From positions 26,643 to 45,720 of the forward strand of contig DPDG01000081.1 in the NCBI GenBank assembly GCA_003526375.1: 19,078 nucleotides of DNA. The letters run 5' to 3'. Positions 1 to 7,099 of the stretch are shown one piece after another (the first letter of the stretch is position 1; the number at the start of each line of letters is the position of its first letter). The position numbers were made by a program, and so were the translations under genes. The notes beneath the pieces are model-generated. The model saw nothing but the letters and a program-made list of their open reading frames with translations, had not been told where the DNA came from and searched no databases. This stretch comes from Lentisphaeria bacterium (GTDB lineage Bacteria > Verrucomicrobiota > Lentisphaeria > Victivallales > UBA1829).

Positions 1-25
1 ACCACTAACCACTGACCACTAATCA
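1..25. repeat. Heptamer tandem repeat (partial array at window edge)
   Basis: Positions 2-8 CCACTAA, 9-15 CCACTGA, 16-22 CCACTAA and 23-25 TCA are units of the same 7-bp repeat family that forms the larger array at 12193-12304. The array runs off the left edge of the window. It begins inside the reading frame of the YbaK-like gene, whose family-like sequence stops at this junction. Confidence 0.85.
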
Positions 26-194
26 GGATCACACGGTCGTCCAGATGAAACGACAGTGTTTTCGCAATCCTCCGCGGTTCACAGTGCAGAGCCTGTGCCG
101 CCAGTTCAACAGTCGCGCTGGACTCCGCAAGTTCCCGGATGCGCCCGTCCGCGCCGAATTGTTTCAAATATTCCCTGACTTTTTCAATCGCCAT
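1..194 (-). CDS. YbaK/EbsC-type prolyl-tRNA editing protein, N-terminal part only
   Basis: Translation from the ATG at 194 begins MAIEKVREYLKQFGADGRIR and includes SSATVELAAQALHCEP and RIAKTLSF. This is the characteristic start of the YbaK/aminoacyl-tRNA-synthetase-associated domain family, which hydrolyses mischarged aminoacyl-tRNA such as Cys-tRNA(Pro). An AAGGA ribosome-binding site lies upstream. The gene follows the toroid-repeat gene by 24 bp, so it is probably the last gene of that operon. The family is normally about 150-160 residues. Here the family-like sequence ends at about residue 57 (DDRVILI) and the frame passes into the heptamer repeat (SGQWLV). The gene is therefore truncated by the repeat, unless the join is an assembly artefact at the window end. 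Family assignment is secure; whether the gene is truly broken is not. Confidence 0.75.
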   Translation of the reverse strand, partial: MAIEKVREYLKQFGADGRIRELAESSATVELAAQALHCEPRRIAKTLSFHLDDRVILISGQWLV

Positions 195-218
195 TTTGAG
201 TTCCTTTCGAAAAAATTT

Positions 219-1319
219 TCACTGCTGTTCCGCAACCCTCAGAGAGAGAAGCGCATAAGCGGTCACGAGTTCGGGCATGGACTCCATCCAGCGCCCGGAT
301 TTTTCATTGCTCCAACTGCCGTCTTTCTGCTGGGATACGGACAGCTTTCTTTTCAAATCGGCACGCCAGTCATGTTTTTTCCCGTCGGGAGTCACGACTG
401 CATCCTCTCCGAGCGCGGAATTCGCCTTGGCAAAAGTCTGGAGATAGTAGAACAATCCATTCGCGCCGACTCCGGGATTTTCATCGACGGTATAATGTCT
501 TGCCGCCCATGCAGCTGCGGCTTTTACGCGCGGATCGTCTTTCCCTACCCTTGCATAAATCATGCTTTTGAGCCCGGCATAGGTCATGCTTCCATAGGAA
601 CGGAGTGTCTGCGGAAGTCCCGTCTTCATGTCATGCGGCGCATTCTCGTCCAGCCTGTAAATGAAACCGCCGTAGTTCGGGTCGTTCGGGTCGGAGACAA
701 CCCATGTCTCTTTGTTTGTTTCCGGCAGATGCTGAACCTTGCTCAGGAAACTGCCGAGCTTCTCCCATGCAAGATCGGCTTTCTCCGTATCTCCGGACGA
801 CTTCGCTTCAGGCTCACGATCCAGATGATCCGTCAGATAAAGCGCCTCGGCAACCCACTGTGTATTGGAGAGATCGACATGCGCCGCGCCGCGCGGATCG
901 GGACCGTAGCCGAAACCACCGTAATTCCGAGATTCGGGATCGCTGTTCTGCAGGCTCAAAAGCCATTTGCGGGCATTGCGCATGACGGTTTCATCCTCCT
1001 TGCGGTTCATCGTTGCCAGCGCAGCCAGCACGATTGCCGTCGTATAAGTCGGATACTCCCGGCGACGCCCCGCAAGCCAGATCGAACCGTCCTTCTGGAC
1101 ATGCTTCAACAGATAGGCGCGCCCCTTTTCCACGGCATCCTTATGAGTGCCGTTCAGCGCCATGCAGACCAGTCCCGTGATTGCGGGATGCCGTCCCCAT
1201 GAACCGTCCTGCCCCTGCCGGGCGAGCAGATAAGCGGCGCCTTTCCGAAACGCCGAATCCTCCGCAGAACAAACGGCGGCAATTCCCAGAACCAGGCACA
1301 ACAACAGTTTTTTCATCAT
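219..1319 (-). CDS. Secreted prenyltransferase/squalene-oxidase-repeat (alpha/alpha toroid) protein
   Basis: The 366-residue product starts at the first ATG of an MMKK pair at 1319, six bases after a GGAGG ribosome-binding site. A further in-frame ATG at 1361 has no such site. Residues 1-19 form a signal peptide (KKLLLCLVLGIAAVCSA), so the protein is probably periplasmic or a secreted protein. Toroid repeats with the QxxDGSW signature are visible at about residues 29-41 (LLARQGQDGSW) and 70-81, with a final QQKDGSW repeat near the C-terminus. The DxDD catalytic motif of true squalene-hopene cyclases was not found, so cyclase activity is not supported. A structural or ligand-binding role is more likely. 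It lies 45 bp downstream of the FtsX-like permease and appears to be co-transcribed with it. Confidence 0.85.
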   Translation of the reverse strand: MMKKLLLCLVLGIAAVCSAEDSAFRKGAAYLLARQGQDGSWGRHPAITGLVCMALNGTHKDAVEKGRAYLLKHVQKDGSIWLAGRRREYPTYTTAIVLAALATMNRKEDETVMRNARKWLLSLQNSDPESRNYGGFGYGPDPRGAAHVDLSNTQWVAEALYLTDHLDREPEAKSSGDTEKADLAWEKLGSFLSKVQHLPETNKETWVVSDPNDPNYGGFIYRLDENAPHDMKTGLPQTLRSYGSMTYAGLKSMIYARVGKDDPRVKAAAAWAARHYTVDENPGVGANGLFYYLQTFAKANSALGEDAVVTPDGKKHDWRADLKRKLSVSQQKDGSWSNEKSGRWMESMPELVTAYALLSLRVAEQQ

Positions 1320-1364
1320 GACATTCCTCCATATTTTCCAATCAGTTTCCACAAAAAACATTTC

Positions 1365-4058
1365 TCATTCTTCATTGCCGCAGTCAAAAAATTTCCGCCT
1401 CATCTGAAGCAGGGCGGGAATCAGGGTTCCGGCGAAACAGACTCCGAGCACAATCAGACAGCCGGTCACGACCCGTCCCCACGGAATCGAAAAGTTCCAT
1501 CCCATGCCTCCGAAAAAGCTCAGGCTTGAAGCCATCTGCGCACTGCATACGCCGGAAAAAATCCCGAACAGCAGGCTCACCGCCGACGCCGCCATCCCGA
1601 TCAGCAGAAATTCCGCAATCACCAGCCGGACAGCCCCGAAAGCGGACAATCCGACCATGCGCATGACCCGGAGCTCGCGCCGTCGCGCGTGAACCGCGCC
1701 GAATGCCGCAGAAGCCACTGCAAGCGTCGTCGCACACAAAATCACCAGCGGCAGATTCAGCATCCCGTTGACAACCTGTTCCGTCCGGCTCAAAATCGAA
1801 TGTTTCAGGAAATCGCGCGATACCAGTTTGACGTATTCCTGTGAAATCTCTCCCTCGCCTCCGCCCGCGATACGGTATTTTTCTCCGCGGTTCTGTGCGG
1901 CAAGCGCATAAAGCTCTCTGTTGAGATCCTTTTCCGACGCATCCCTGTTCAGATTCATCCAGATGAAATTCACGCGGTTCAGACTGAAATTACGTGCAAT
2001 ATTTTCATAACTGCCGAACAGCATCGCGGCGGTACGCGATTCATGGCGGCGCGTGCCGGACATCTTGGAAAACCAGTGCCACCCTTTGAACTCAATCACC
2101 CCCGCCACGGTATAGCGGAGACGTGCCTCCGGCGCATCCGGCGGAATCACCTCGAAAGAATCACCGCTCCGCAATCCGGCAACAAGTGCAAAATGCTCCG
2201 GGATCAGACAGTAATTTTCCCCCGTTTTCAACAGGTTCAGCGCACTCTCCCTGTCCGGCTCCAGATAAACAAACGGCAGGAGAGCCTCCCTCCCCTCATA
2301 CGCGGCGGCAACATCCAGCCCCATAAAAACGACATTGTCCTGCCTTACCACATTCTTCCGTTTCCGGCTTCCGGTCAAATCCCCGGCAAGCTTCACCTGC
2401 TCGACCGCAACCGGAAGCGCTTTCTCCACGCCGGCAAACTTCTCAACCCGCGCCATGTCGCCATTTTTCAGTCCGCCGGGTACAATCACGGCAAACAGAT
2501 CCGGCATCCACGCCCCCGGCAGGAACGGAAGCAGAAGCGATGCGCTCCAGATCACGACCATCATATAGAAACCGAGCCCGGCGGAAAGAGCGGCGGTCAA
2601 CAGGGCGCCCCGCTTGAAACCGGCATCCAGCTGCGAACGGAAGAAAAGCGGATTCAGACGGAACAAAAAGGCGAAAATTCCGCGCAGGCACCATTCCACT
2701 CCCCGGAGAAGCAGCGGCGTCATCAGCAGGAATGCCGCAACTTGAACGGGACACCCGATGAAACCGTAAAGGACAATCCGCAGATTCTCAGGAATCGCAG
2801 GCAGAAACACAATCAGCGGATTCACCGGAAGAAGCAGAATGCCGATGCAGAACAGGAAACATGGCTTTTTCCCAGGCATCGCGGGAGCCTGCTTTGCAAA
2901 GGCATCCATCGGCATGACGGATGCCGCGCGCAGGGCGGGAAACAGAGCCGCCCCGAAGGTTGCGATACAGGAGAAAATCCCGCTCACAGCAATGCTCCAG
3001 AATCCGAGATGAAGCGGCAGATTCAGAAGTTTCAGCAGCACTGCTCCAGCGGCAAGACCGCAAATCCAGCCGGAAAGCGCAAAGAAAAACGCTTTGAAAA
3101 ACAGGATCAGAAAAAGCTGTCTCCGCGTAAAACCAGCCATGCGCAGCATCGCAAAATGCCTGCGCTGTTCGTCCACTTCCATGTTCAGAATCGAAAACAC
3201 GATGAAAAAAGCGACCAGCAGACTTACACTTCCTGCGGAGAAAACCTGCATCCGGGCGTTGCCCGCACTCGCGCCGTCATGCAGGGCGCGGCGGATGTCT
3301 TCCCTTGAAAAGCACAGGACATGCGCAATGTCCAGACGCTCCTTCCAGTGTTCCGGCAATGCGTTCAACCGCAGGGAAGCATAGGCGATATCAAGCTTTC
3401 CGCCTGCGCACCTCCGCGCATCTTCGAGCGGCACATAGATCGCGCGCGACGGCGGAGGACGCAGCATGTCCGAATCCGAGATCGTCGAAAAGCGTTTTCC
3501 CGCAGGATTTTCGGCAATGATCCCGGCCAGCCTGAAATGAAAGAACCCGGCGGCAGAACGGACCCGGATCATTGCCCCCGTTTTCCAGCGGTTCCGGGCA
3601 GCGGTCTGCGCATCCGCGACAGCCTCGCCCGTCTTTCCGGAAAGCCACCGTCCCGCAACCATCTCAAGCGGCGCATCCGCGGAATCCGTCCCGACCAGCG
3701 AAGGAGTGCGGCGGGGCAGCCCATACATCGGCGGGGGAGTCTCCCTGCCTTTCCTTCCGGCAAGATTCACATCCACGGGAGCAAACACGGCAAGAGACCT
3801 GACCGCGGAATCCCGCTTCAATGCCGCAAGAAGCCCCTCGTCCAGACTGCTTGCGGCAGTCCTGCGGGGAAAAAGCAGCAGATCGGCACTGCCCGTCATG
3901 ACGGCGGCGTCACGGTCCGCATTCGCCATCAGGGTGTCGTAACCGGCGGCGAACCAGAGCGCGATGCAGACCGTCACGATGATTGTCAGGAGCACGAGAC
4001 AGAAACGCAGCGGCGCACGGCGCAGACGCAGAAACGCCAGATAAAACGCGGTTCTCAT
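1365..4058 (-). CDS. ABC transporter permease with two FtsX domains
   Basis: This is an 897-residue inner-membrane permease of the MacB/LolC-LolE/FtsX superfamily. A first membrane helix spans about residues 18-40 and is followed by a large extracytoplasmic domain. An FtsX block lies at about 275-385 (EQRRHFAMLRMAGFTRRQL), then central helices near 402-420, 430-452 and 484-510, a second extracytoplasmic domain, and a second FtsX block at about 770-890 (ARRRELRVMRMVGLSAFGAV). One chain therefore carries two FtsX repeats, as in roughly ten-helix permeases. Its start overlaps the ATPase stop by ATGA, with GGAG eight bases upstream, so the two genes are translationally coupled. Such systems usually drive lipoprotein extraction, efflux or cell-envelope work. 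The substrate cannot be read from the sequence. Confidence 0.9.
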   Translation of the reverse strand: MRTAFYLAFLRLRRAPLRFCLVLLTIIVTVCIALWFAAGYDTLMANADRDAAVMTGSADLLLFPRRTAASSLDEGLLAALKRDSAVRSLAVFAPVDVNLAGRKGRETPPPMYGLPRRTPSLVGTDSADAPLEMVAGRWLSGKTGEAVADAQTAARNRWKTGAMIRVRSAAGFFHFRLAGIIAENPAGKRFSTISDSDMLRPPPSRAIYVPLEDARRCAGGKLDIAYASLRLNALPEHWKERLDIAHVLCFSREDIRRALHDGASAGNARMQVFSAGSVSLLVAFFIVFSILNMEVDEQRRHFAMLRMAGFTRRQLFLILFFKAFFFALSGWICGLAAGAVLLKLLNLPLHLGFWSIAVSGIFSCIATFGAALFPALRAASVMPMDAFAKQAPAMPGKKPCFLFCIGILLLPVNPLIVFLPAIPENLRIVLYGFIGCPVQVAAFLLMTPLLLRGVEWCLRGIFAFLFRLNPLFFRSQLDAGFKRGALLTAALSAGLGFYMMVVIWSASLLLPFLPGAWMPDLFAVIVPGGLKNGDMARVEKFAGVEKALPVAVEQVKLAGDLTGSRKRKNVVRQDNVVFMGLDVAAAYEGREALLPFVYLEPDRESALNLLKTGENYCLIPEHFALVAGLRSGDSFEVIPPDAPEARLRYTVAGVIEFKGWHWFSKMSGTRRHESRTAAMLFGSYENIARNFSLNRVNFIWMNLNRDASEKDLNRELYALAAQNRGEKYRIAGGGEGEISQEYVKLVSRDFLKHSILSRTEQVVNGMLNLPLVILCATTLAVASAAFGAVHARRRELRVMRMVGLSAFGAVRLVIAEFLLIGMAASAVSLLFGIFSGVCSAQMASSLSFFGGMGWNFSIPWGRVVTGCLIVLGVCFAGTLIPALLQMRRKFFDCGNEE

Positions 4059-4789
4059 TCCGCAATCTCCAATATCCGGTGATATTCCGCGGAAAGGGCG
4101 TCCACCGCAAGCCCCGCCGTATCCGCGATCTCTCCGGCAAAAGCGCCGTCTTTCAGCACAAGCACATGCTTTGCGGCAAGCGCAACCGATGGTTCATGAG
4201 TCACCATGACGACTGTATGCGCCTTTTCCCGGCAAAGCTCCCTGAGAAGTCCGCAAAGTTCGCTTCCCGCCGCCGAGTCCAGACTTCCCGTCGGTTCGTC
4301 GGCAAGGATCAGTGCCGGTTCCGGCAGAAGCGCCCGCGCGATTGCCGCACGCTGCTGCTCCCCGCCGCTCAGCGACAACGGGAAACGCTCCAGTTTGTCT
4401 GCGATGCCGAGCCGTTCCGCAAGATTACGGTACCGTGCCATATCCGGTTTGATACTGCCCGCAAGGAGCGGCAGCATGATGTTTTCGCCGACCGTCAGGT
4501 TCGGGATCAGGTTGAACGACTGGAACACAAGCCCGATCTTTTTCCTGCGCAGTTCACTCAGCGCGGAATCCCCCAGAGTATTCAGGAAAACCCCGTCCAC
4601 GGCAATCTTCCCGGCGTCAACCGAGATCAATCCGGCGGCGGCATGGAGGAGCGTGCTTTTCCCCGAACCGCTCGGTCCCATGACAGCCAGGAAATCCCCC
4701 TGCTCCACACAAAGGGAAAGAGAGCGCAGCACACTCCTCCCGGAATAACATTTCACCACATGCTCCATTTTCAACGGCAGTTCCGGCAT
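4055..4789 (-). CDS. ABC transporter ATP-binding protein (LolD/MacB-type)
   Basis: The product is 244 residues and has all the nucleotide-binding motifs in order: Walker A GPSGSGKST (38-46), Q-loop Q90, signature LSGGEQQ (140-146), Walker B LILADE (160-165), D-loop SLD (169-171) and H-switch H198. The EPTGSLDS stretch is typical of the LolD/MacB/FtsE branch that pairs with FtsX-like permeases, and its partner is the overlapping gene downstream. The start at 4789 is preceded by AAGGAG with seven-base spacing. The Shine-Dalgarno sequence overlaps the stop codon of the prepilin-like gene, so the two are probably translated from one message. Confidence 0.95.
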   Translation of the reverse strand: MPELPLKMEHVVKCYSGRSVLRSLSLCVEQGDFLAVMGPSGSGKSTLLHAAAGLISVDAGKIAVDGVFLNTLGDSALSELRRKKIGLVFQSFNLIPNLTVGENIMLPLLAGSIKPDMARYRNLAERLGIADKLERFPLSLSGGEQQRAAIARALLPEPALILADEPTGSLDSAAGSELCGLLRELCREKAHTVVMVTHEPSVALAAKHVLVLKDGAFAGEIADTAGLAVDALSAEYHRILEIAE

Positions 4790-4800
4790 GGCAATTCTCC

Positions 4801-5601
4801 TTAATGATATGATACGTGCGGGGATTCGGCGACCGTGCCGCGCCCCGCGGCAATATTATCCGGACGCGGACCGAACGGGTAATGCATGAAATTGGCAAAG
4901 TTGCTGACTGCGCCGGCAAAACGGTGCCCCTCGTCAACCGTCTTCACGAGAATGCGCATATCCCCGACATGACCGTCCATATAGGCGATGTTCGATGTGC
5001 CTCCGGAATGCCGGAAAACAAAATTGTTCATTGTGGAATACCCGGTTTTGGCTCCGGCAAGCACCGGCGGCGAATCCATGAAATCCGAATCGGATACCGC
5101 TTCTTCCGCCTGATAATCCAGCCACAGGGCGCGCTTTGAAACCGGATATTTCTCCATATACGGCAGATCGGCGCGCCGCCATGCGCTGACAATCCCGTTG
5201 GAACTCGGCATCCGCGTATCGGAAAGATTGGAGGCGGAACCGCCGATACTGACTTTGAGGAAAGTATTTTCCGCAGTTCTCCAGCGCGGCACCTTGCGCA
5301 GTGCTTCAGTGGAGGCGTCTCCGGGACAGCGGGCAATTTTTTCCGGCATCACACCACCGTTGCCGAAGTAGCGGACAAACGCACTTTCCGGCTCCAGATA
5401 ATGCCGCACGTCAGGATAGTAACCACCGTAATCAGCCACATACGCCGAACATGCAAGAGAATACTGCTTCAGCAGATTCATGCAGGCGGTCTTTCTGCCT
5501 CCGGCGCGCGCGGCGGACAGCGCAGGAAAAAGAAGCCCCGCAAGAATTGCAATGACAGCCGCAACAATCAGCATTTCCAACAGTGTAAAATTTCTTTTCA
5601 T
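4801..5601 (-). CDS. Prepilin-type N-terminal cleavage/methylation domain protein
   Basis: This 266-residue pseudopilin-like protein starts MKRNFTLLEMLI. The prepilin peptidase site would lie before F5, with glutamate at mature position +5 (E9). Residue -1 is Asn rather than the classical Gly. A hydrophobic helix follows to about residue 30. The C-terminal part holds FRHSGG (196-201) and YMDGHVG (207-213), the H...DGH pattern of the large pseudopilin-like families in Lentisphaerota and Planctomycetota. The ATG at 5601 is chosen; a GTG directly before it at 5604 is an alternative. It heads the ABC-transporter operon and ends 11 bp before the ATPase start. The role is unknown; family members are presumed to be surface or periplasmic, inserted by a type II/IV-pilus-like machine. 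Confidence 0.85.
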   Translation of the reverse strand: MKRNFTLLEMLIVAAVIAILAGLLFPALSAARAGGRKTACMNLLKQYSLACSAYVADYGGYYPDVRHYLEPESAFVRYFGNGGVMPEKIARCPGDASTEALRKVPRWRTAENTFLKVSIGGSASNLSDTRMPSSNGIVSAWRRADLPYMEKYPVSKRALWLDYQAEEAVSDSDFMDSPPVLAGAKTGYSTMNNFVFRHSGGTSNIAYMDGHVGDMRILVKTVDEGHRFAGAVSNFANFMHYPFGPRPDNIAAGRGTVAESPHVSYH

Positions 5602-5625
5602 CACACCACGCTTCCGTTTTCAGGT

Positions 5626-5654
5626 AGTCTATCATTTTTTTCTGATAAATACAA
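5626..5654 (-). promoter_or_regulatory. Predicted promoter of the prepilin-ABC operon
   Basis: Read on the minus strand, a -35-like TTGTAT (5654-5649) and a -10-like TAGACT (5631-5626) are separated by 17 bp, with TGA immediately before the -10 as in extended -10 promoters. It lies about 25 bp before the prepilin start codon. The matches are moderate; the prediction rests on sequence only. Confidence 0.5.
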
Positions 5655-5773
5655 GACGGAATTTCCGCTTTTCTTCAAAAAAGAGTCTAACTATTGAGTT
5701 CAGGATTTCTGTCCGGCAGAAAGGAGTCATACTCACAGCCCATATCCTCGGACTGGATTCTTCCGATCCGCGG

Positions 5774-5802
5774 TTGACAAACACCGGATTCCGTGGTATT
5801 TT
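5774..5802 (+). promoter_or_regulatory. Predicted sigma-70-type promoter of the M20 amidohydrolase gene
   Basis: A perfect -35 TTGACA (5774-5779) is followed after 17 bp by a -10 TATTTT (5797-5802). A transcript starting near 5809 would have a leader of about 47 bases before the ATG at 5856. This is the best promoter match in the window. Confidence 0.75.
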
Positions 5803-5855
5803 TCCAGATCAGATGCGGGTCGGGCGGCCCGGGGCAAACAACAAAGGATGATTTT

Positions 5856-7043
5856 ATGCGAAATGACACACGTCTTCAGGAACTCTATTCTTTGATCGGA
5901 GAGAAACATGCGCAATGGGCGGAACTCTCGAAAGCAATCTGGGACCATCCCGAAACGGCATACAGGGAAGTTTTCGCGTGCGGACAACAGGTCAAACTGC
6001 TGCGGGAGCTCGGATTTCAAGTCACCACGCCCTACTGCGGAATCGAAACAGCCTACCGGGCGGATTACGGCGAAGGCACCCCCGCATTCGCATGGGTCGC
6101 GGAATACGACGCCCTGCCGAAACTGGGACACGGATGCGGACATAATCTCATCTGCACGGCGGCGGTCGCAGCGGCTTATGCGGCGAAAACGCTGTTTGAA
6201 AAACACGGACTGCCCGGACATATCGTCCTGCTCGGAACGCCTGCCGAGGAATCCGGCGGCGGCAAAGTCAAAATGCTCGAAAAAAACGGCCTCGACGGCA
6301 TTGACGCGGCGATGATGGTCCATCCGTCATGGCGCACCACACCGGACACCGGTTCCACTGCGATCCGGCGTTTTGACGTGGAATTCTTCGGCAAAGCGGC
6401 GCACGCCGCAGGAGCTCCGGAGCTGGGGCTCAACGCACTTGATGCGATTCTCCTGCTGTTCAATGCAATGAACGCATGGAGACAGCAACTGCCGGAGACG
6501 GCGCGTCTGCACGGAATCATCGTGAACGGCGGCGAAGCCCCGAACATCGTTCCCGATTACGCGAAATGCCGTTTCTACCTGCGGTCCACCGATGAAACAT
6601 GGATCGAAAAAATGGAACGCCGTTTTCATGACATGATCCGCGGCGCGGAACTCATGACCGGAACCGGCAGTAAAACCTCGCAGTTCAACGTGCCTTACAT
6701 GAGCCGCAAGCCGAACAGCGAAATGAACCAGGTTTACATCGGCGCGGCGAAAGAACTCGGATTGAATCCTGTCATACCGAAACGCGCGGGGCGCGGCTCC
6801 TCCGATTTCGGGGATTTTTCACACAAGGTGCCGGGCATTCACCCCTATTTCGGTATCGCGGACCATGAAATCGCCGCACACTCGACCGACTTTGCCGAAG
6901 CGGCGGGAACGGAATACGGACTGAATCAGGCGCTGAAAGCGGCGGCGGCAATGGCGGAAACCGGAGTCCGCTTCCTGACGGATGAGGAGTTCCGCAGAAA
7001 AGTCAAAACGGAATTTGAAGCGGAGAAGTGCCAAAACGGATGA
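5856..7043 (+). CDS. M20 family amidohydrolase / metallopeptidase (AbgB-like)
   Basis: The 395-residue enzyme starts at the ATG at 5856, seven bases after AAAGGA. The in-frame ATG at 5793 overlaps the promoter and is rejected. Family marks of M20D amidohydrolases are visible: HPETAYRE (31-38), the metal site GHGCGHN (91-97, Cys94 and His96), the catalytic GTPAEESGGG (127-136), His156, a dimerisation-domain motif FFGKAAHAAGAP near 175, and a late AAHSTDF. Close relatives hydrolyse p-aminobenzoyl-glutamate or other N-acyl amino acids, probably in the cytoplasm because no signal peptide is seen. The exact substrate cannot be told. It is a single-gene unit with its own promoter, convergent with asnB. 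Confidence 0.88.
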   Translation: MRNDTRLQELYSLIGEKHAQWAELSKAIWDHPETAYREVFACGQQVKLLRELGFQVTTPYCGIETAYRADYGEGTPAFAWVAEYDALPKLGHGCGHNLICTAAVAAAYAAKTLFEKHGLPGHIVLLGTPAEESGGGKVKMLEKNGLDGIDAAMMVHPSWRTTPDTGSTAIRRFDVEFFGKAAHAAGAPELGLNALDAILLLFNAMNAWRQQLPETARLHGIIVNGGEAPNIVPDYAKCRFYLRSTDETWIEKMERRFHDMIRGAELMTGTGSKTSQFNVPYMSRKPNSEMNQVYIGAAKELGLNPVIPKRAGRGSSDFGDFSHKVPGIHPYFGIADHEIAAHSTDFAEAAGTEYGLNQALKAAAAMAETGVRFLTDEEFRRKVKTEFEAEKCQNG

Positions 7044-7050
7044 AGAACGG

Positions 7051-7083
7051 AAAAAACGGATGAACGGGAGTTCCGCTCATCCG
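7051..7083 (-). terminator. Intrinsic terminator downstream of asnB
   Basis: An inverted repeat at 7057-7083 pairs CGGATGA with TCATCCG and continues inward as CGGGA with TCCG after one mismatch. On the minus strand the hairpin is followed directly by six T residues (7056-7051), and it starts 17 bp after the asnB stop. That is a standard intrinsic terminator for the minus-strand operon. It may also slow transcription arriving from the M20 gene, but no T-run follows on the plus strand. Confidence 0.82.
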
Positions 7084-7099
7084 GTCCGTCTGCCGTTTC

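Noticed and set aside
45..1202. Plus-strand open frame opposite the toroid-repeat gene
   Set aside because: The minus strand gives a signal peptide and repeated QDGSW motifs; the plus-strand product has neither.
219..1319. Squalene-hopene cyclase
   Set aside because: The DxDD catalytic motif is not seen and the protein has a signal peptide and about half the usual length; only the toroid repeat fold is supported.
2043..3308. Plus-strand open frame of about 420 codons opposite the FtsX permease
   Set aside because: No domain or hydrophobic pattern; low-complexity polar residues typical of the complement of a membrane-protein gene.
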